This document shows, piece after piece, positions 6,429-10,923 of a stretch of DNA of 10,923 bases; the stretch's first letter is position 1, and every line of letters begins with the position of its first letter. The position numbers and the translations under genes were made by a program. Source of the stretch: CBIHLX01 sp966210935 (GTDB lineage Bacteria; Patescibacteriota; Saccharimonadia; Saccharimonadales; Saccharimonadaceae); assembly GCA_966210935.1 (NCBI GenBank), contig CBIHLX010000025.1:1-10923 (forward strand), read 5' to 3'. The notes under the pieces are model-generated. The model saw only the letters and a list, made by a program, of their open reading frames with translations. It had not been told where the DNA came from and did not search any database.

Positions 6429-7295
6429 ATGCCAGAACTTCCAGAAGTTGAAACAGTTCGCCGTGGTCTCCACGAGCTTATTATTGGCCACTCCGTAAAA
6501 ACGGTAGAGCACGACACGCCGAAGAGCTTTCCTAACGCCACACACGACGTTCAGGAGTTTTTGATTGGTGCGACAGTCACTGATGTACGCCGCCGCGCCA
6601 AGGTGCTACTGATCGACTTGTCAACCAACTATACCCTAGTTATCCACCTCAAGATGACAGGGCAAATGGTTTACCGGGGCAGGGCGGTCTTTGGGGCAGG
6701 GCATCCCAACGAAAGCCTGATCGGTGAACTGCCGGATCGCTCCACGCGCGTCACGCTCGGCTTTGCCGACGGCTCTCATTTGTACTTCAACGATCAGCGT
6801 AAGTTTGGCTGGATGCGCCTTATGCCAACGCTTGAAGTGCCGGAGATTGATTTTATGCAAAAGGTAGGTCCTGAACCGCTTGAGGCTGACTTTACGGCCG
6901 ATGAGTTTGCTGCCCGCTTTAAACGGCGTGCTGGCACAAGTATCAAAGCGGCACTGCTCGACCAGACAGTTGTTGCCGGAGTCGGAAACATCTACGCCGA
7001 CGAGAGCTTATGGGGTGCGAAAGTACATCCAAAGCGGCTCGTAAAAACTCTCACGGCTGAAGAATTCCAGCTCCTCTACACGGAGCTCCGCGAGGTGATG
7101 AACCGGGCAATTGAAAAGGGCGGTTCGACGGATAAAAACTATGTTAATGCCGAAGGGAAGCGTGGGAGCTATATGGATTTTGCCCGCGTGTTCCGCCGCG
7201 AAGGTCAGGCGTGTCCGCGGTGTGATGCAACGATCATCAAGTTTAAAGCTGCCGGTCGTGGAACACATATCTGCCCGCACTGCCAGCAGCTCTAG
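6429..7295 (+). CDS. mutM: Formamidopyrimidine-DNA glycosylase (MutM/Fpg)
   Basis: A 288-residue base-excision repair enzyme. It removes 8-oxoguanine and formamidopyrimidines from DNA and nicks the abasic site by beta,delta-elimination. The N terminus MPELPEVETVRRGL gives catalytic Pro2 and Glu3 once Met is removed; K58 matches the conserved beta-lyase region Lys. HLKMTGQM holds the intercalating Met, NDQRKFG matches the DPRRFG strand, and GVGNIYADESLW is the helix-two-turn-helix signature. The C-terminal zinc finger is C262-x2-C265...C282-x2-C285, with the conserved Arg (R277) in GRGTHIC. All key residues are present. The start has a good Shine-Dalgarno AAGGAG (6416-6421), 7 nt upstream, and no -10 box next to it, so it is probably read from the HAD transcript. 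It ends in TAG, directly abutting the holA -10 box. Confidence 0.97.
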   Translation: MPELPEVETVRRGLHELIIGHSVKTVEHDTPKSFPNATHDVQEFLIGATVTDVRRRAKVLLIDLSTNYTLVIHLKMTGQMVYRGRAVFGAGHPNESLIGELPDRSTRVTLGFADGSHLYFNDQRKFGWMRLMPTLEVPEIDFMQKVGPEPLEADFTADEFAARFKRRAGTSIKAALLDQTVVAGVGNIYADESLWGAKVHPKRLVKTLTAEEFQLLYTELREVMNRAIEKGGSTDKNYVNAEGKRGSYMDFARVFRREGQACPRCDATIIKFKAAGRGTHICPHCQQL

Positions 7296-7301
7296 TATAC
7301 T
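7296..7301 (+). promoter_or_regulatory. -10 box of holA
   Basis: TATACT begins on the base after the mutM stop codon (7293-7295). Seven nt (AAGAGGG) lie between it and ATG 7309, predicting a 5' end about 1 nt before the ATG. GAGGG touches the ATG directly, so it is too close for a Shine-Dalgarno site. No clear -35 is seen. Confidence 0.6.
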
Positions 7302-7308
7302 AAGAGGG

Positions 7309-8214
7309 ATGATAACTGTTCTCACAGGTGATAATACGTTCGAGGTCCAGCGCGCATTGAATGCGATTATTACTGACTTTAAAGGTACGCCTGAGCGATT
7401 CGATGGTAGTAGCCTGGAGCTGCGCCAGCTACCTGACCTTGTGATGGGCGCAACCCTCTTCGCGCCTGAGCGACTGGTGGTTATTAAAGGTCTCTCAGAG
7501 AACTCTTCACTTTGGACCGAGCTCGTTGACTGGCTAGGGCGTGTCAGCGAAACAACACACCTAGTATTGGTTGAGCCAAAGCTAGATAAGCGCACTAAGA
7601 CCTACAAGCTACTCAAAGAGCAGGCCGACTTGCGCGACTACGCCTCATGGAAAGAAGGTGATTCACGCTCAGCAGAACAGTGGGTGACTGAAGAGTCGAA
7701 GGGTCGTGGCATTGTGCTTGATGCCGCATCGGTTCGAGCATTGGTTGCATGGGTAGGTATTGATCAGTGGCAGCTGCATTATGCGCTTGAGAAGCTGGCC
7801 GTTCTTGATACAGTGACGCCGGAAGTGATTCATGAGGTGACCGAAGCGGCGCCAAGTGAAAACGTGTTTCATGTCTTTGAGACGGCATTGCGCGGTGATC
7901 GAGCGGGTTTGCGTCGTCTTCTGGTGACACTTGAACATAGCGAAGACGGCTTCCGACTCTTTGGGTTACTTGCCAACCAGGCGTATCAACTTGCTGCGCT
8001 TGCCGTGGCGGATCAGCCGGCCAGTGAGGTGGCGCGCACGCTTGGCGTACACCCATACGCCCTGAGTAAGATGCAGCCGTATGCAGACCGTCTAGGTCGA
8101 GCAGGAGCGAGGCGCATTATACGCCGGCTAGCCGAAGCTGACCACCGTCTCAAGACGGGTAGTGATGATGTCTGGCTGGTGCTCGAAACAGCTCTGATGT
8201 CGATTGCACGGTAG
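7309..8214 (+). CDS. holA: DNA polymerase III delta subunit (clamp-loader wrench)
   Basis: A 301-residue delta subunit of the replicative clamp loader, which opens the beta sliding clamp. The N terminus MITVLTGDNTFEVQRAL matches the family opening 'YGDDxFLxxxxL' and lacks a P-loop, as expected for delta. A middle region fits the AAA+-like lid (VRALVAWVGIDQWQLHYALEKL). The C-terminal collar region has LGVHPYALSKMQPYADRLG and ADHRLKTGSDD, the family's 'hPf...K' and 'LKtG' landmarks. The length is slightly below the usual 330-350. The longer open frame upstream from 7111 is rejected because it overlaps mutM and the TATACT box sits just before 7309. In many bacteria holA is next to rpsT; here they are close but convergent, with a pilin gene between. 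It ends in TAG. Confidence 0.9.
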   Translation: MITVLTGDNTFEVQRALNAIITDFKGTPERFDGSSLELRQLPDLVMGATLFAPERLVVIKGLSENSSLWTELVDWLGRVSETTHLVLVEPKLDKRTKTYKLLKEQADLRDYASWKEGDSRSAEQWVTEESKGRGIVLDAASVRALVAWVGIDQWQLHYALEKLAVLDTVTPEVIHEVTEAAPSENVFHVFETALRGDRAGLRRLLVTLEHSEDGFRLFGLLANQAYQLAALAVADQPASEVARTLGVHPYALSKMQPYADRLGRAGARRIIRRLAEADHRLKTGSDDVWLVLETALMSIAR

Positions 8215-8223
8215 TGGTATAAT
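8215..8223 (+). promoter_or_regulatory. Extended -10 promoter of pilin-like gene 2
   Basis: TGG followed by a perfect TATAAT (8218-8223) forms an extended -10 box starting on the base after the holA stop. Nine nt separate it from ATG 8233, predicting a leader of about 2-3 nt. No Shine-Dalgarno sequence and no clear -35 are seen. Confidence 0.7.
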
Positions 8224-8232
8224 TATTTCTAC

Positions 8233-8736
8233 ATGAAGGGCATCACGGGGCGGTCGCAGGCGTTTACGGTTATTGAATTGTTAATTGTCATTGTGGTGAT
8301 TGCGATTCTCTCGGCTATTTTTGCAGTAACCTATAACGGCATCCAGCAGCGCGCAAAGGTAAACGTGGCCCAGGCGGATATGCGTTCAGTCGGGCAGCAA
8401 GCCGAGGTGTTTCGAATCCAGAATAAGCGAAACCCACTCTCGGTAGCAGATTTCTCGGAAATCCTTAAGAATGCCGGTGTCTACGATTCAACAAGAACCG
8501 AAAGTAAAAGCTACGCAATCTGCGCTGATTCAAGCGGCTATTCTTTTGTGGCATGGAATCCAATTATCCAGGGCTACAAAAACGGCGATACGCTCTACTT
8601 GTATTCCTATGGCGGCGCACAGCAGATTTACGAACTGACTAATTCATCGCTTAGCAGCAATAACCAACTCGACAAGATCTGTGACATGGTCTACGGGACC
8701 TCAACCTTCGATAGCTGGACGTACCAAATCCCATAA
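8233..8736 (+). CDS. Type IV pilin-like protein 2
   Basis: A 167-residue prepilin-like protein. The basic leader MKGITGRSQA ends in Ala10, not the usual Gly, before F11. Mature FTVIE has the conserved Glu5 (E15), followed by LLIVIVVIAIL and further hydrophobic residues to about 33. The junction YNGIQQRAK closely matches pilin 1 (FNGIQERAH), but the soluble domain is shorter, with only two cysteines (C97, C150) in a likely disulfide loop near the C terminus. The Ala at -1 is tolerated by some prepilin peptidases and is more often seen in minor pilins and pseudopilins. It has its own promoter after holA and ends in TAA at a bidirectional terminator. Membrane or pilus location is inferred from the N terminus. 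Confidence 0.9.
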   Translation: MKGITGRSQAFTVIELLIVIVVIAILSAIFAVTYNGIQQRAKVNVAQADMRSVGQQAEVFRIQNKRNPLSVADFSEILKNAGVYDSTRTESKSYAICADSSGYSFVAWNPIIQGYKNGDTLYLYSYGGAQQIYELTNSSLSSNNQLDKICDMVYGTSTFDSWTYQIP

Positions 8737-8763
8737 AAAATACCCCTCGCTGAGGGGTATTTT
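8737..8763. terminator. Bidirectional intrinsic terminator between pilin 2 and rpsT
   Basis: A 12-bp perfect stem, 8737-8748 with 8752-8763, closes a 3-nt loop (GCT). It contains a TACCCCTC/GAGGGGTA core. It ends in TTTT on the plus strand and, because of the A-run at 8735-8740, in TTTTTT on the minus strand. It starts right after the pilin stop and lies 15 nt beyond the rpsT stop, so it serves both convergent genes. Confidence 0.93.
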
Positions 8764-8778
8764 ATTGCGTAGTAGTGA

Positions 8779-9174
8779 CTAGGCTTCTTTTTTCGCTGCA
8801 GGCTTCTTTGCTGCTGGCTTTTTAGCGGCAGTTGTCTTTGCAGCTGCTGGCTTCTTTGCGGCAGCAGGCTTTGCGGTAGGCTTTTTCTCAGCTGCTGGCT
8901 TTGTAGCGGCCTTCTTGGCTGGAGCAAGCTTTACGCCAGCTTCTTTAGCAGTTTTAGCGAGCTGTGCCTTGCGGCGAGCAACGGTGTTCTTCTTAAGGAG
9001 CTTTTTCTTGACGGCAGTGTCGAGCTCAGAGTGAGCCTTTGAAAGACCTTCGCTCGTTGGGTTAGCGAGGAACTCCTTCACTGCACCCTTGATATCACGC
9101 TTGATACCAACGTTGCGCTCGCGGCGCTTAATAGTTTGCTTAGCACGTTTGATGGCTGATTTGATGATTGGCAT
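8779..9174 (-). CDS. rpsT: Ribosomal protein S20 with a long Lys/Ala/Pro-rich C-terminal tail
   Basis: A 131-residue 30S subunit protein that binds 16S rRNA during early assembly. Residues 1-83 are a normal S20: MPIIKSAIKRAKQTIKRRERN, a helical middle, and KKLLKKNTVARRKAQLAK. Residues 84-131 (DNA 8782-8925) form a low-complexity tail of KKPAA-like units with about 15 Lys, many Ala and Pro, and only two acidic residues, like a histone H1 tail. The usual S20 is about 85-90 residues. The start at 9174 is chosen over the longer frame because MPxIKSA is the family N terminus and AAAGG (9185-9181) lies 6 nt upstream. It is convergent with pilin 2, divergent from the gene at 9332, and ends in TAG. 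Confidence 0.96.
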   Translation of the reverse strand: MPIIKSAIKRAKQTIKRRERNVGIKRDIKGAVKEFLANPTSEGLSKAHSELDTAVKKKLLKKNTVARRKAQLAKTAKEAGVKLAPAKKAATKPAAEKKPTAKPAAAKKPAAAKTTAAKKPAAKKPAAKKEA

Positions 9175-9216
9175 GGTGTTCCTTTGTCTTAAAAGTTGTA
9201 AATACAATCATCGGTC

Positions 9217-9245
9217 ATTATAGATGAAAAATGGCTTCTTGTAAA
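9217..9245 (-). promoter_or_regulatory. Promoter of rpsT
   Basis: Minus-strand TTTACA (9245-9240), a 17-nt spacer and a perfect TATAAT (9222-9217). The predicted start is near 9210, giving a leader of about 36 nt with a Shine-Dalgarno sequence. The leader's first part contains a short palindrome, TTGTA-AA-TACAA (9196-9207), that could be a minor operator or hairpin; this is weak. Confidence 0.82.
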
Positions 9246-9259
9246 GGGTGGGGGATTTG

Positions 9260-9289
9260 TTGACGGGCATAAAATACTTATGGTATAGT
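9260..9289 (+). promoter_or_regulatory. Promoter of the DHH-like gene
   Basis: TTGACG (9260-9265), an 18-nt spacer, and TATAGT (9284-9289) with an extended TGG in front (9281-9283). Transcription should start near 9296, leaving a leader of about 36 nt with AGGA (9319-9322), 9 nt before ATG 9332. It is divergent from the rpsT promoter. Confidence 0.78.
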
Positions 9290-9331
9290 TGTCTCAAACT
9301 TCAACCAACATAAACATCAGGAACCACCTCA

Positions 9332-10923
9332 ATGAACGATACAAATGCCAAGCAGCAAATCGTCGATAGGATCAAAAAGAGCAGCAATATCTTGGTGACG
9401 GTCAGCAAAGACCCGTCCGTCGACGAGCTGAGTGCTGCACTTGGACTTACGCTGCTGCTGAACAAAATGGAAAAGCATGCCACCGCTGTCTTTAGTGGCG
9501 CACTTCCGCCAGCAATTACGTTCCTTGATCCTGAAAAAACTTTTGAAAATACAGTCGACAGTCTACGCGACTTTATCATTGCCCTCGACAAGGAGAAGGC
9601 AGATCATCTACGCTACAAAGTAGAGGGTGACGTGGTGAAGATTTTTATCACACCATACCGCACGACGATTACTAGTGATGATCTCGATTTTAGCCAAGGT
9701 GACTATAACGTCGAGCTGGTGCTGGCGCTTGGTGTGAAAGACCAAGACCATCTTGATGCAGCGCTCGCTGCTCATGGACGTATTTTGCACGACGCGACCG
9801 TCGCTACCATTAGCGCAGGTTCTGACACGAGTTCACTCGGAAGTATTGATTGGCGCGAAGCAGGGGCGAGTAGCCTTAGCGAAATGCTCGTGAGTCTGGG
9901 TGATGCACTAAAGAGCGACAAAGCTCTGCTTGACGAGCAGGTCGCCACTGCCTTTTTGACTGGTGTTGTAGCGGCAACTGATCGTTTCAGTAACAACCGC
10001 ACCAGCTCAAAGGTTATGACGATTGCCGCGCAACTCATGGCGGCTGGCGCAAATCAGCAGTTGATCGCCTTGAAGCTCCAGGAAGCTCACGCTATAGGTG
10101 AAGACGCGGTAGTAGTAGCGTCAGACCGTGCCGACGGCACAACCGATCTTCAGGAGGGTGCATCAACGAAACTTGCGAAAGAAGAGGCGACTCTCGAACA
10201 GGTTGAAGAGCCAGTCCGAAAAGACGGCGAGCTTGATATCTCACACGAAATTGATACGACAATTGATGAAGTTGCCGAGGCGACTGCGGCCGAGCGTCAA
10301 CAAGAGGCGGCCGCGGCCGCTGAAGCTGAGCTCGCCAAGCACCAGGCCGAGAAAACACCTGAGCAGGCACTTGCTGACGAGCTTGCGGCAGTGGTGCCAG
10401 CAGCTCCTGTGCAGCCAGTTGCTAATCTTCAAGCCGATCTCGAGCAGGCGAGTGAGCAAATTGCCGCTACCGCCGAGCCAGTTACTGACGAGCCAAGCTT
10501 TGGTGGGACGCTTAATGCAACTACCGAACAAGCTGCTGAAGAAAAGCGCCAGGCGCTTGAAAATGACCGCAATCATACTATTTTAAGCCATGGTAGTGGT
10601 GACTATATTGGTGACCAAACCCCGTCATTCCAGTCACCACTCAATGCTGCCGCTCAAACAGGTGATGAAGAGGCGAGTGTGCCAGATATCTTCCAGCAGC
10701 CAGCCGTCACGCCAGCGGCGCCAACGATTAAAGCGGCGCCAGTCGAGCCACCGGCACCGAGTGCACCAACCCTTGCTGAGATCGACGAGCAGAATCGCGC
10801 ACCTCGTGATGACGCACGCGCTGCAGTTGACGCTGCCTTTGGTGCGGTTCCGTACGAACCAGCACCGCTGCCACTGCCTCCACAGCCAGGCTCTCCAGTC
10901 GCTGCGCCAGCTCCAGAGCCAAC
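9332..10923 (+). CDS. DHH/NrnA-like phosphoesterase fold with degraded active site and disordered tail (3' partial)
   Basis: An open frame of 530 codons that runs off the right edge without a stop. Residues 1-255 follow the layout of DHH-family NrnA-type proteins: ILVTVSKDPSVDELSAALGL (20-39) at the place of HxxPDGDAxGS; VELVLALG (127-134) at the second metal strand; ATISAGSDTSSLGSIDW (158-174) at 'xxIDHHxxNxxFGxxNxVD'; GASSLSEML (178-186) at 'ASSTSEIL'; and LTGVVAATDRFSNNRTSSKVM (209-229) at 'LxTGIxTDTGxFxxxNT'. Of the ligands, D31 is kept, but the motif I His and first Asp, the motif II Asp and all of DHH (SAG, 161-163) appear lost. The TD of motif IV is shifted. From about residue 257 on (10100 onward) the chain is low in complexity, rich in Ala, Glu, Pro, Gln and Asp, with Pro-rich runs at the end. 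It could be a pseudoenzyme scaffold. Fold assignment is by motif order, not by a search. Confidence 0.72.
   Translation, partial: MNDTNAKQQIVDRIKKSSNILVTVSKDPSVDELSAALGLTLLLNKMEKHATAVFSGALPPAITFLDPEKTFENTVDSLRDFIIALDKEKADHLRYKVEGDVVKIFITPYRTTITSDDLDFSQGDYNVELVLALGVKDQDHLDAALAAHGRILHDATVATISAGSDTSSLGSIDWREAGASSLSEMLVSLGDALKSDKALLDEQVATAFLTGVVAATDRFSNNRTSSKVMTIAAQLMAAGANQQLIALKLQEAHAIGEDAVVVASDRADGTTDLQEGASTKLAKEEATLEQVEEPVRKDGELDISHEIDTTIDEVAEATAAERQQEAAAAAEAELAKHQAEKTPEQALADELAAVVPAAPVQPVANLQADLEQASEQIAATAEPVTDEPSFGGTLNATTEQAAEEKRQALENDRNHTILSHGSGDYIGDQTPSFQSPLNAAAQTGDEEASVPDIFQQPAVTPAAPTIKAAPVEPPAPSAPTLAEIDEQNRAPRDDARAAVDAAFGAVPYEPAPLPLPPQPGSPVAAPAPEP

Noticed and set aside
7111..7308. N-terminal extension of holA from an upstream ATG
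   Set aside because: It would overlap the mutM zinc-finger coding region out of frame. The delta-subunit N terminus begins at 7309, directly after a -10 box.
8115..8129. ATTATACGCCGGCTAG in holA resembling the left-edge ATTATACGCCGCTAG (11-25)
   Set aside because: One copy lies in plain holA coding sequence and the match is short, with a one-base gap. This is most likely coincidence, not a repeat family or attachment site.
8691..8927. Minus-strand frame overlapping the rpsT tail and the terminator
   Set aside because: It is a frame-shifted reading of the KKPAA repeat DNA, giving Gln/Leu/Arg-rich sequence, and it crosses the terminator.
10128..10586. 152-codon plus-strand frame (and a minus-strand one) inside the 3' partial gene
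   Set aside because: The composition, rich in Arg, Leu and Pro, is what a frame-shifted reading of Ala/Glu/Gln-rich sequence gives. The DHH-like frame is open across the entire stretch.

Overview
The window looks like chromosomal core sequence from a small-genome bacterium, most likely Candidatus Saccharibacteria (TM7, CPR/Patescibacteria). This rests on gene content and style, not on a marker search. Genes are packed very tightly. There are two lone type IV pilin-like genes with the same hydrophobic core (ELLIVIVVIAIL), a Cys-repeat surface protein ending in LPKTG, and a ribosomal protein S20 with a long Lys/Ala/Pro tail. Many start codons sit almost directly behind a -10 box. There are no mobile elements, tRNA or rRNA genes, or CRISPR arrays. 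Standard-code reading frames are intact throughout.

Layout. At the left edge a minus-strand promoter points out of the window at an ATG on bases 3-1. Next comes a minus-strand P-loop nucleotide kinase (44-613), divergent from a plus-strand run: pilin-like protein 1 (695-1273), polA (1291-3819), the LPKTG surface protein behind a ~110-nt leader (3995-5161), a small membrane-anchored protein (5200-5796), a HAD phosphatase-like protein (5821-6384), mutM/fpg (6429-7295), holA (7309-8214) and pilin-like protein 2 (8233-8736). A bidirectional terminator separates this run from convergent rpsT (8779-9174, minus). rpsT is divergent from a long gene (9332 to the right edge) encoding a DHH/NrnA-like fold with degraded catalytic motifs and a long low-complexity tail. 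That last frame has no stop in the window. No stretch over 300 bases lacks a gene; the longest gap is the leader region at 3820-3994.

Functionally the window mixes DNA replication and repair (polA, mutM, holA), translation (rpsT) and the cell surface (two pilin-like proteins, a sortase-type surface protein, an anchored extracytoplasmic protein). Surface contact genes matter for an episymbiont, but no pilus assembly, prepilin peptidase or sortase gene is present here.

The most notable signals are: (1) eight of twelve start codons lie 6-9 nt behind a -10 hexamer, implying leaderless mRNAs, while the other four have leaders with Shine-Dalgarno sequences; (2) a 17-bp perfect inverted repeat straddles the -10 box and first codons of the HAD gene, so it can fold only in read-through RNA; (3) the right-edge protein appears to be a DHH pseudoenzyme with a disordered tail; (4) none of the ten stop codons is TGA.
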